Assembly (NCBI RefSeq): GCF_014268785.2
Contig: NZ_JABWRD020000001.1
Span: 1,811,001-1,875,000, forward strand
Source: Pseudomonas shirazensis
GTDB taxonomy: Bacteria; Pseudomonadota; Gammaproteobacteria; Pseudomonadales; Pseudomonadaceae
Direction: 5' to 3'
Length of the DNA: 64,000 nucleotides
Part shown: in pieces, positions 56,633 to 64,000 of the stretch
How the letters are laid out: each line of letters begins with the position of its first letter
Position numbering within the stretch: the first letter of the stretch is position 1
Notes under the pieces: generated by a model
What the model was told of the DNA's origin: nothing
Database searches by the model: none
The model's input: the letters and a program-made list of their open reading frames with translations, nothing else
Made by a program: the position numbers and the translations under genes

Positions 56633-57109
56633 TTGCCAACCAACATCATCACCCGCGCAGGCCACACTGCGCTGAAAGCAGAGCTGGATCATCTGTGGCA
56701 AACCTATCGCCCGGAAATCACGCAAAAGGTCGCGTGGGCGGCATCGCTTGGCGATCGCAGTGAAAACGCCGATTACCAGTACAACAAGAAGCTGCTGCGC
56801 GAAATCGACCGCAGAATCCGCTACCTGCGCAAGCGCCTGGAGGATATCCGCGTTGTCGACTACGCCCCCGAACAAGAGGGCAAGGTGTTCTTCGGTGCCT
56901 GGGTAGAAATTGACAACGAGGCCGGCGAGGTCAAACGCTTCAGAGTGGTCGGCTACGACGAAATTTACGGGCGCAATGACTACATCTCGATCGACTCGCC
57001 GATGGCGCGAGCACTGCTGAAGAAGTCGGAGGGGGATGAGGTGATCGTGCAGACACCGACCGGGGAAGCTGTGTGGTTTATTGCCAGTATCACGTATGAG
57101 GTGGGGTGA
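56633..57109 (+). CDS. greB: Transcription elongation factor GreB
   Basis: 158 residues; rescues backtracked RNA polymerase by stimulating transcript cleavage. Coiled-coil tip acidic residues in SLGDRSENADYQYNKK and C-terminal FKBP-like domain (GDEVIVQTPTGEAVWF). The start is TTG 56633 with GGAG six bases upstream, giving MPTNIITRAGHTAL as in related proteins; ATG 56621 or 56594 would add atypical residues. Confidence 0.93.
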   Translation: MPTNIITRAGHTALKAELDHLWQTYRPEITQKVAWAASLGDRSENADYQYNKKLLREIDRRIRYLRKRLEDIRVVDYAPEQEGKVFFGAWVEIDNEAGEVKRFRVVGYDEIYGRNDYISIDSPMARALLKKSEGDEVIVQTPTGEAVWFIASITYEVG

Positions 57110-57110
57110 C

Positions 57111-57239
57111 GATTTTGGGGCTGCTTTGCAGCCCTATCGCGACACAAGGCCGCTCCTACAGAGATCGCATCTGACCTGCCTAGCGCGGACTATGTAGCGG
57201 CCTTGTGTCGCGATAGGGCTGCGCAGCGGCCCCAAAATC
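57111..57239. repeat. Paired REP element (REPIN-like) after greB
   Basis: A 129-base palindromic element: outer arms GATTTTGGGGC/GCCCCAAAATC, then a GGGCTGC...GCAGCCC hairpin and inverted copies of CGCGACACAAGGCCGCT. Same family as 38372-38477. It lies between the ends of two convergent genes. Confidence 0.88.
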
Positions 57240-57255
57240 TCGGCACACCGCTCAC

Positions 57256-57564
57256 TCAACGCCGGGTAATCAACCCCTGCCGAGCAATCCGCGTCAAGTG
57301 ACCAATCACCTCCCCCGCCTCTTCCGCCGTAGGCGATTGAATCACCGCCAGATCAAACCGGTCGCTGCCGTACTGCTTGAGCAAAGCACAGGTTTCAGCG
57401 AACTGAATGAGAAACGCGCGAGCCTGGCCCTTGCGCCGCGAAAAGCCGTCAAGGTGGCGCAACAAGGTAGGTTGGTGCTGGCCGCTGAGTAGAATGCGCG
57501 GGGTGCGCGATACCTGGCCGGCAGGCAGAGGGGTCAGGCAGACACTGGTACGTGGACAACTCAT
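57256..57564 (-). CDS. Conserved hypothetical protein
   Basis: 102 residues, no signal or membrane segment. Basic central part (HLDGFSRRKGQARAFLIQFA) and a helical C-terminus (TAEEAGEVIGHLTRIARQGL). I do not recognise a family. Its intact frame and the CysPro-rich start (MSCPRTSVCLTPLPAGQ) look genuine, but the function cannot be told. Confidence 0.6.
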   Translation of the reverse strand: MSCPRTSVCLTPLPAGQVSRTPRILLSGQHQPTLLRHLDGFSRRKGQARAFLIQFAETCALLKQYGSDRFDLAVIQSPTAEEAGEVIGHLTRIARQGLITRR

Positions 57565-57770
57565 GGAGTAATTCTCCGCCTCGCGAATCCCGCTGGGCTG
57601 CGGTGGGAGGCGTCACCGAACCAGCGTTTTAGCGGTATTTCAGAGTGCCCTGACATGGGGCTGCCTCCTGCGCCCCGCAAGTAGCTGTTTAAATCGGCGC
57701 AAGGGTTATGCTAGAGCTACACGCGACAACTTACAAGCTGTACGTTTAGCCCTTGTGACAGCTAGATTGC

Positions 57771-59186
57771 TCAACGCCTGGCGACGCGCTCGAGGCTGGC
57801 GCGCTCGCGATTGAAGGCGAGGAAGTACTTGTTGACGCTGTTGACGAAATTGACCGGGCCCATGCCGACCTGCTCCATGGCAATGCGCTCGGTCTGGAAG
57901 AACCACTGATTGCCATTGAGCCCGCGCCTGCGCGCCTCTGCACGCATCGCCTGGACCCGCTCCGGGCCGAGGTTGTACGCCGCCAGCACAAACGCCATGC
58001 GCTCGCGCTCGTTGAGCTGAGGGCTGGCGAAAAACTTGCGACGGATCAACGCCAGATACCGCGCGCTGGCCTGGACATTGCCGTCCACGTTCGTCGTGTT
58101 GCTCACCCCTACCCGCTGCGCCGCCGACGGCGTGATCTGCATCAGCCCATGGGCGCCGCCAACGCCTCGCGCGGCGGGGTTAAGGGTGGATTCCTTGAAC
58201 GCCAGCGCGGCCAGATTGAGCCAGTCGATCTGCTGCGCCTCGCCGTGCTTCTGCAACACCCCACGCACCGCCTGCAAGCGCTGACGCTCCTGGCGGGCCA
58301 GCGGATTGTGCACGCGGTACTGGCGCCGGTAGATACGCTCGAATGCGGCGTCCTGGTTTTCCGGGGCGCGGTAGCCGGCCAGAAAGCGGTCGACAGTTGC
58401 CAGCAACTGATCAGCGTCTTTACCGACGTACCAGCGCACAGCCTGCGGTTGGCCGATCTGTACCTTGCTGTCCGCACGCAGCCGCGGCATCACCCGGGCC
58501 CAGCGCAGCGCGATCGGCCGCTCTACAACAGTCAGGTGGTAAATGCCGGCCTGGACCATCTCCAGCACATCCTCGACCGCCAGCGTTGGGTCTACCCATT
58601 CGATCTTAATCGGTGCGCGCTTGCGCAATGCCAGTTGCTGATTGATAGCCTGGATCGCAGCGCCCGCACCGCTGGCGGTGGTCAAGGCGATGGTGCGCCC
58701 GGACAACTGCTCGACCCGACTGAAGCTGCGCTCGCCCTTGCGTCCAACCAGCAGCAAAGGCACGTTGTCGAGTACTGGCGCACTCACCCCGACGCCACTG
58801 ACCTGGGCCGGGTCGAGCAGCTCGCCCGGCGCTGCCAGGTCACCTTCCCCGCGCTGCAAGGCGCCGAGCAGTTGCTCCTTGGCCCGCGGGATCAATTTGA
58901 CTTGAATCAGATCACCCTGGCGTTCGCGGCCATTGAGAAAATGCTCCAGCGCGCGCAGCCGATGGTATTCGATGCCGACAGGCTCGCCCTTGATTTCCCC
59001 GGAGCTGTTGCGGCTCTGGTTGACCAGCACCCGCAGTACCTTGCTGCTGCGCACCTGCGCCAGATCGCGCGGCAGCTTGCTGGTTGAGCTGGCCTGCGCC
59101 GGCCCGGACACTGCCGCATGAGCGGCGGCCGCCATTAGCAGGCTGAACATCAGCGAAACAATCAGCAGGAATCGCTGCATCGGCAA
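57771..59186 (-). CDS. MltF-like membrane-bound lytic transglycosylase
   Basis: 471 residues. Signal peptide (LMFSLLMAAAAHAA), then an amino-acid-binding-protein-like domain (residues ~45-285; KVLRVLVNQSRNSSGEIKGE, SGRTIALTTASGAGAAIQAI) and an SLT lysozyme-like domain with catalytic Glu in ALAFKESTLNPAAR, GGAHGLMQITPSAA and FVLAAYNLGPERVQ. It cleaves peptidoglycan to anhydro-muropeptides. No lipobox is seen, so the anchoring differs from true lipoprotein MltF relatives. Start 59186 or 59180. Confidence 0.9.
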   Translation of the reverse strand: MPMQRFLLIVSLMFSLLMAAAAHAAVSGPAQASSTSKLPRDLAQVRSSKVLRVLVNQSRNSSGEIKGEPVGIEYHRLRALEHFLNGRERQGDLIQVKLIPRAKEQLLGALQRGEGDLAAPGELLDPAQVSGVGVSAPVLDNVPLLLVGRKGERSFSRVEQLSGRTIALTTASGAGAAIQAINQQLALRKRAPIKIEWVDPTLAVEDVLEMVQAGIYHLTVVERPIALRWARVMPRLRADSKVQIGQPQAVRWYVGKDADQLLATVDRFLAGYRAPENQDAAFERIYRRQYRVHNPLARQERQRLQAVRGVLQKHGEAQQIDWLNLAALAFKESTLNPAARGVGGAHGLMQITPSAAQRVGVSNTTNVDGNVQASARYLALIRRKFFASPQLNERERMAFVLAAYNLGPERVQAMRAEARRRGLNGNQWFFQTERIAMEQVGMGPVNFVNSVNKYFLAFNRERASLERVARR

Positions 59187-59328
59187 ACATGTCCATGGTG
59201 TGGGAAGAGGCCTCTGCGGCGGCGCCAGCAGAGACTGAAAGACCTTGGCAATCCATTGAAGTTCTTGGCTTTTTCGCGATGTTCGGGGGATTTGCTATGC
59301 TGGCCGCCCCGCAGCACGAGGTAGCACC

Positions 59329-60138
59329 ATGCAACTGATCGATATCGGCGTCAACCTGACCAACAGCAGCTTCCACGGCAAAGAGGCTGACATCGTCGAG
59401 CGCGCGCAGCAGGCCGGCGTCGTGCAAATGGTCGTGACCGGTACCAGCCTGGAGGGCAGCGAACAGGCGCTGGAGCTGTGCCAGCAACTGGATGAACCGG
59501 GGCATCGACTGTTCACCACCGCTGGCGTACACCCTCACGATGCCAAGAGCTGGGGTGTCGACAGCGAGCGGCAACTGCGCCACCTGCTCGCTCAGCCTCG
59601 GGTAAAGGCAGTCGGCGAATGCGGCCTGGACTTCAATCGCGATTTCTCGCCACGGCTTGAGCAGGAGAAAGCCCTGCACGCACATCTGGCCCTGGCAGTA
59701 GAAACCCAGCTGCCGGTGTTTTTGCATGAGCGCGATGCCAGCGAGCGCCTGCTGGCGATCCTGAAGGACTACCGTGACCAGTTACCGGCCGCCGTGGTGC
59801 ATTGCTTCACCGGCGAGCGCGCGGCGCTTTTCGCCTATCTCGATCTGGACCTGCACATCGGCATCACTGGCTGGATCTGTGACGAGCGCCGTGGCACCCA
59901 CCTGCACCCCTTGGTCAGCAGCATCCCCGTGGGTCGACTGATGCTTGAAAGCGATGCACCGTACCTGCTGCCGCGCAGCTTGCGGCCGAAACCGAAAAGC
60001 GGTCGCAACGAGCCTGCGCTCTTGCCCGAGGTGCTGCGTGAGGTCGCCTTGCACCGCGGTGAAAGCCTGGAATACACGGCAAGGCACACCACCGAGTGCG
60101 CGCGCCAGTTCTTCGCCCTGCCGCCAGTAGAGGCATAA
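59329..60138 (+). CDS. tatD: TatD-family metal-dependent DNase
   Basis: 269 residues. N-terminal [12 protein letters not shown] matches E. coli TatD itself, which has the same NLT in place of the HxH of other family members. Other motifs: [48 protein letters not shown] and [15 protein letters not shown]-barrel 3'-5' exonuclease acting on DNA/RNA, possibly in repair. Clear start with AGCACC before ATG. Confidence 0.92.
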   Translation: MQLIDIGVNLTNSSFHGKEADIVERAQQAGVVQMVVTGTSLEGSEQALELCQQLDEPGHRLFTTAGVHPHDAKSWGVDSERQLRHLLAQPRVKAVGECGLDFNRDFSPRLEQEKALHAHLALAVETQLPVFLHERDASERLLAILKDYRDQLPAAVVHCFTGERAALFAYLDLDLHIGITGWICDERRGTHLHPLVSSIPVGRLMLESDAPYLLPRSLRPKPKSGRNEPALLPEVLREVALHRGESLEYTARHTTECARQFFALPPVEA

Positions 60139-60246
60139 GCCGACCGGGATTCGTTGACACACATCAAGACCCACTCTGAAGCAATCGGAAACAATGATGG
60201 CACCTTGCCAATGCTGTTTCCGCTCAACTCAGAGAAGACCTATACG

Positions 60247-61725
60247 ATGGGTGCCTGGCTTAGCAATATTTCCTTGAAGTACAAATTCTGGGCCGTCAAC
60301 GCAGTGGCCTTTGTCACCACCCTGCTGCTGGTGCTGTACGCCGTGCAGCTCGAGCAGCAGGCCCGGGCCGAAGGTGCGCGAGCAACCGCCCAGGCGCAGG
60401 CTCGTCTGCTTGCGGCCTGGCCGGCCGGGCAAGCGCTGCCTGAACTGGCCAATCTGATCAACTGGCAAGCCGGGCAAACGCCAAGTTTCGCCGGCCAATC
60501 ACTGCCCGCACTGAACAACGCCCAGGGCTGGGTCGAGCTGGCCAATCGCTCGCTATTGGGTGACAACCCGCTGCGCGGTGCTCAGGTCGTGAGCCATGGC
60601 CAACAGCAACTAGCGCTGCTGGCGCACTCGCCAAGCCTGCGCCAGGTGTTTATTGACCGCTTCGCCAATTACGCGGTGTGCGTGATGGTCCTGATGCTGG
60701 CCATGCTCGGTGCGTCGCAGCTGCTGATCCGCTTTCTGCTCAGCCAGCTCAACACGCTCAAGGACGTCATGCTCCACGTCGAGAAGACCGGCGACCTGTC
60801 GGCGCGTGTGCCGCTGGCCTGCGGCGATGAGGTCGGGCAAATGGCCGGCGCGTTCAACGCCATGCAGTCGACCTATCACCGGGTAGTCAGCACCGTAGCG
60901 CGCACTGCAGCACAGCTCGACTCCGGCGCAGCGCGCCTGGCAGCGAGCATGAGCGATGTGCGCCACGGCATGCTCGGCCAGCAAAGCGAGACCGACCAGG
61001 CAGCCACCGCCATCAACGAAATGACCGCGACTGTGCACCACATCGCCCAACATGCCGGTGCCACCCGTGATTTGTCGCAAACTGCGGACACTCTTGCCGG
61101 CAGCGGGCAGGCAGTCGTCGGTCGCGTGCAGGATTCGATTTCCGGGCTGTCCAGCGGCGTGCAGCAGACCGCTGAAATGATCCGCCAGCTGGCGGAAGAC
61201 AGCCAGAAGATCAACGGCGTAGTTGGGGTGATTCATAGTATTGCCGAGCAAACCAATCTGCTTGCCCTGAACGCCGCCATCGAAGCGGCGCGGGCGGGCG
61301 ATCTGGGCCGTGGTTTTGCCGTGGTCGCCGACGAGGTGCGCAACCTGGCCAAACGTGTGCAGAGCTCCACCGACGAAATCACCGACATGGTCTGCGCCCT
61401 GCAGTCCGGCACCCGCGACGCGGTGGAGTTCATGCAAGAGAGTTCATACAAGGCCGATGACTGCGTCAAGCAGGCCCGCGAGGCTGGTGAGTCGCTGGCG
61501 GAGATCACCAGCGCGGTTGCGCAGATGCGCGAGAGCAACACCCAGATTGCAGTGGCTGCCGAACAGCAAAGCCAGGTGGCCGAGGAAATGAACCGCGCGG
61601 TGGTGAGCATCCGCGATGTGACCGAGCAGACCGTGCAGCAGACCGTCGGCTCGGCGACCACCAGCAGCGAGCTGGCGACCCTCGCCGGTGAGCTGAACAA
61701 GGCGATCGGTCAGCTCAAGCTATAG
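60247..61725 (+). CDS. Methyl-accepting chemotaxis protein
   Basis: 492 residues from ATG 60247. TM1 ([20 protein letters not shown]), a short periplasmic sensor of about 130 residues, TM2 ([20 protein letters not shown]), HAMP, and a long cytoplasmic coiled coil with the signaling tip [20 protein letters not shown], then [12 protein letters not shown]. Ligand unknown. A TTG start at 60154 would add 31 residues without family features. Confidence 0.94.
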   Translation: MGAWLSNISLKYKFWAVNAVAFVTTLLLVLYAVQLEQQARAEGARATAQAQARLLAAWPAGQALPELANLINWQAGQTPSFAGQSLPALNNAQGWVELANRSLLGDNPLRGAQVVSHGQQQLALLAHSPSLRQVFIDRFANYAVCVMVLMLAMLGASQLLIRFLLSQLNTLKDVMLHVEKTGDLSARVPLACGDEVGQMAGAFNAMQSTYHRVVSTVARTAAQLDSGAARLAASMSDVRHGMLGQQSETDQAATAINEMTATVHHIAQHAGATRDLSQTADTLAGSGQAVVGRVQDSISGLSSGVQQTAEMIRQLAEDSQKINGVVGVIHSIAEQTNLLALNAAIEAARAGDLGRGFAVVADEVRNLAKRVQSSTDEITDMVCALQSGTRDAVEFMQESSYKADDCVKQAREAGESLAEITSAVAQMRESNTQIAVAAEQQSQVAEEMNRAVVSIRDVTEQTVQQTVGSATTSSELATLAGELNKAIGQLKL

Positions 61726-61800
61726 GTACCATAGCCAGCCTCGATTGGCCGCAATGACCGTGCAGCACTAAGCTTTGGGCATGACTGTGAGGAAATGCCC

Positions 61801-62028
61801 ATGAGCAAGCGCCTGTTCAACCTTCACCCCAGCCAATGGCGTGGCGAGCACCACGCCCACCGCCAACCGGCCGAGCTGGCACTGTTGCTGCTAGCCGTAG
61901 CGTTGGTCGTCCTTGGAGCATTGCTGGTCCTGTCCGGCGTGTTTGGAATGGACCTGAGCCAGATTGCGGTAGGCGTGATCGCCTTGATCGCCGGTCTGGG
62001 ACTGCAACGCCACGGCTATCGTCGCTAG
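61801..62028 (+). CDS. Small inner-membrane protein
   Basis: 75 residues with two hydrophobic helices (LALLLLAVALVVLGALLVLS and IAVGVIALIAGLGL) and a basic tail (QRHGYRR). GAGGA lies seven bases upstream of ATG 61801. I do not recognise a family. Its TAG overlaps the stop of the convergent thioesterase gene in CTAG. Confidence 0.75.
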   Translation: MSKRLFNLHPSQWRGEHHAHRQPAELALLLLAVALVVLGALLVLSGVFGMDLSQIAVGVIALIAGLGLQRHGYRR

Positions 62029-62822
62029 GCAAATACGGTGACGGTTTGGCGGCTGAGGGCAAGCAGCTCGCCGTCGGCCGTCCACAACGCCGCCGAGGCA
62101 TGGCCGTAGCCATCCTTGGCGTATTCCGTGTCCACGCAATACCGGCACCAGTCATGGGTGCTCAGTTGCGACCGGGGCTGAATGAATTCGATGGTCCAGG
62201 TCAGGGTGCTGCCCGCCGCAGGCTGTTTCAGGTGCGGCAGCAGGCTCGGCGGCCAGGCGTCGACCAAGGCCAGCAGATGCGCTTCGGTCGCGGCCTCCTC
62301 AGGCACATCACGCAAACGCACCCAGCCGCCCATTTGCCGTGAAGTGTTGCCACTGAAGGGCAGCCCGCCGAGCGTCCAGCGCAAGGCCACATTGCGCATG
62401 AACTCTGGCGTCACACCTTTGATATAAGGCAATTCCGGTGCTGCTTCGGCGAGCGCCTTCATCTCGACCGGGGGCTGCGCAGGAACATCTATCAGCGAGG
62501 AGCGGCCCGCGCCAAAGCTGCCCTGCACGATCGTCACTACCTGGCCTTGCTGCACAGCACGTCCAAGCAGGGTGCTGACGGCTTTACCCTCGCGCAGCAC
62601 CTCTACCTCGAAGCTGATCGGGACATCTGCCGCGGCGGGGGCAACGAAGGTGATGGCCAGCGAGCGGACCGGACGCTCGTCGACGAGTTGCAGGCGCATG
62701 CGCTCATAGACCATGGCAGCCATCAGCCCGCCGAAGACTGCGCGCCCCTGCGCCCAGGTGGCAGGCACCGTGACGGCTTCTGGTGATTGTTGTACCGCGG
62801 CCAGCAATTGGGTGAAGGTCAT
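62025..62822 (-). CDS. Acyl-CoA thioesterase (double hotdog)
   Basis: 265 residues with two hotdog domains. The N-terminal half has AQGRAVFGGLMAAMVYERMR and SLAITFVAPAAADVPISFEV; the C-terminal half has LTWTIEFIQPRSQLSTHDWC and ALWTADGELLALSRQ, typical of TesB-like/PF13622 thioesterases. Acyl-CoA chain specificity cannot be read from the sequence. Confidence 0.87.
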   Translation of the reverse strand: MTFTQLLAAVQQSPEAVTVPATWAQGRAVFGGLMAAMVYERMRLQLVDERPVRSLAITFVAPAAADVPISFEVEVLREGKAVSTLLGRAVQQGQVVTIVQGSFGAGRSSLIDVPAQPPVEMKALAEAAPELPYIKGVTPEFMRNVALRWTLGGLPFSGNTSRQMGGWVRLRDVPEEAATEAHLLALVDAWPPSLLPHLKQPAAGSTLTWTIEFIQPRSQLSTHDWCRYCVDTEYAKDGYGHASAALWTADGELLALSRQTVTVFA

Positions 62823-62933
62823 GGCGATCTCGCAGGCTTGGCTATCGAATCGGGGCAGCCAGGCGCCCCAGCTGCAACCGATCTTAACCAGCTGCGCTCG
62901 CCGATGCAGGCTTCATATCGGTCAATCCAGCGC

Positions 62934-63701
62934 CTAGCGGCGTGACACTGCATTGTGCAGGCGCTTCAAGGTCAGGTCAGCTTGCCGCTCAGCAGCCTCA
63001 AGCTCAGCCTGCCAGGCCGCCTGGCACGGCCGTAGCGCTACGTCGAGCGGTACCTGCGCCAACCATTGCAGACGGTCGTGCCAATCGCCCAGATCGCCTT
63101 GCGCGCGCTTGAGCAGGCGCTGCAGCTTGTCGTCGGCATGACCAAGCTGTGGGTAGGCCTCATCGCCATAGCGCACACGCTTGATCAGCAGGCGCAAACG
63201 GTGCCGATCGTGGGCTGGGTCGAGTAACCCCTGCTGCAGTTTGTGCCACTGTTTACCGAGGCGTTTGTCGACGCGTTTTTGCAGGCCTTTGACCAGGCCT
63301 TCGCGATCCGCTGCCCGCAGAAACGCCGGAAACGCGTCGATGATCGCCAGCATGCGCGTCAACTCGGGACTCGCGGCCACAGTGGCAAAAGTCTGCGCCC
63401 TGCCCCGCAGGCGCCGCTCGGCAGCGTCCTGTTGACCACGCTCGCGCAACTCGGCAGCGAGCACCTCACGGTCACGCAGCGGCGTGGTCAGGGCGCCCAG
63501 TGCCCGCGCGGCATCTTCCAGCTGATCGACTGCAGGCAAGCCCCGCAGCGGCCGCAGCAAACTGCGCAGGCGCCGCGTGGTGGTGCGTAGGTCGTGCAGG
63601 GCTTCACTGTCGACATCAGCCGCCAGCCGCTCGCGGCAGGCGAGCAAGCGCACCTGCAGGGTCAGCACCTGGGCAACCACGTGATCAAGCATGGCAGACA
63701 T
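62934..63701 (-). CDS. CHAD-domain protein
   Basis: About 255 residues, helical, with conserved His and basic residues (LHDLRTTTRRLRSLLRPLRG, HRLRLLIKRVRYGDEAY) that mark CHAD domains, which bind inorganic polyphosphate and often localise to polyphosphate granules. Start ATG 63701; the frame is open to 63719, where it overlaps the lipoprotein stop. No CYTH domain is fused. Confidence 0.88.
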   Translation of the reverse strand: MSAMLDHVVAQVLTLQVRLLACRERLAADVDSEALHDLRTTTRRLRSLLRPLRGLPAVDQLEDAARALGALTTPLRDREVLAAELRERGQQDAAERRLRGRAQTFATVAASPELTRMLAIIDAFPAFLRAADREGLVKGLQKRVDKRLGKQWHKLQQGLLDPAHDRHRLRLLIKRVRYGDEAYPQLGHADDKLQRLLKRAQGDLGDWHDRLQWLAQVPLDVALRPCQAAWQAELEAAERQADLTLKRLHNAVSRR

Positions 63702-63715
63702 ACAACGCTCCTTGT

Positions 63716-63994
63716 TCAACGCCCGGCGCGGGACTCACGAATGTAGAAGCGGGCCTTCTCGGATTTTTTTGCACAGCCTTCAAAACCTTCGAACTGCTGC
63801 TGGGTCTTGGCCCCGGTCAGCAACGACAACGCCTTGGAATAACTGACGGTGCCAGCGAAACCTTCGGCCTTGGCCAGGTCGAGTTCCTTCCAGGCGGCGT
63901 CCAGCTGGGTTGCGCAGCTGTCACGATAGGCCGTCTTGCCGGCGCAGCCAGCGAGCGCCACAACCATCAATGGCAGGCAGATCCATGCTTTCAT
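63716..63994 (-). CDS. Small lipoprotein
   Basis: 92 residues. Signal peptide with lipobox VALAGC, cleaved to leave Cys-18 as the lipidated residue. The mature part is helical with three further cysteines (DSCATQLDAAWKEL, FEGCAKKSE). Family unknown to me. It lies directly upstream of the CHAD gene on the same strand, probably in one transcript. Confidence 0.8.
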   Translation of the reverse strand: MKAWICLPLMVVALAGCAGKTAYRDSCATQLDAAWKELDLAKAEGFAGTVSYSKALSLLTGAKTQQQFEGFEGCAKKSEKARFYIRESRAGR

Positions 63995-64000
63995 CAGTAA

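Overview
This 64-kb window is GC-rich chromosomal DNA from a fluorescent Pseudomonas, most likely of the P. putida group. The evidence is the gene content: a leucine-degradation liu operon, a PrrF iron small RNA, a PrtR-like repressor, an AcnD/PrpF-type methylcitrate cluster, the lipoprotein gene oprI, and a cysH/cysB/pabB neighbourhood. The species call is inference from gene families; no database search was run. I saw no rRNA, CRISPR array, intact insertion sequence or prophage structural genes.

Layout. 1-5.5 kb: liuABCD (leucine/isovalerate catabolism), with liuA cut by the window edge. 5.6-9 kb: an S24-type repressor, a small DUF6124 protein, a Fur-controlled PrrF sRNA, an odd gene joining a sigma-factor region-4 helix-turn-helix to a FecR N-terminal domain, and an M14 carboxypeptidase. 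8.9-15.3 kb: a seven-gene Csu/CupE-type chaperone-usher operon (four SCPU pilin-like proteins, chaperone, usher, tip adhesin). 15.6-20.7 kb: a bacteriophytochrome, a single-domain response regulator and a hybrid kinase. 20.8-30 kb: tRNA-Gln, a ZapE/AFG1-like ATPase, propionyl-CoA synthetase, a LysR regulator, an HPP-CBS membrane protein, a PepSY-PepSY-regulator-kinase operon and queD.

30-41.5 kb is the propionate/TCA block: acnB, preceded by a long and unusually structured leader, then on the opposite strand a GntR regulator and prpB, prpC, acnD and prpF. AcnD plus PrpF stand in for PrpD. 41.6-44.7 kb holds three adjacent genes (retropepsin-like protease, inactive transglutaminase fused to a multispanning membrane domain, ATP-grasp ligase). 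They look like one uncharacterised envelope or peptide-modifying system and are the best candidate here for new biology. 44.8-50.3 kb covers pabB, cysH, cysB, a universal stress protein, DAHP synthase and a small acetyltransferase. 50.8-57.1 kb covers oprI, an L,D-transpeptidase, tesA, a YbbA/YbbP-type ABC exporter and greB. 57-64 kb covers an MltF-like lytic transglycosylase, tatD, a chemotaxis receptor, a thioesterase, a CHAD protein and a small lipoprotein.

Several parts may work together. liu catabolism feeds acetyl-CoA to the TCA cycle. prpE and the prp cluster oxidise propionyl-CoA to pyruvate and succinate. PrrF represses iron-rich enzymes during iron starvation, and aconitases are classical PrrF targets. 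The phytochrome module lies next to the pilus operon, so light control of attachment is possible but unproven. Coordinates use the start codon judged best from ribosome-binding sites and family length; alternatives are noted.
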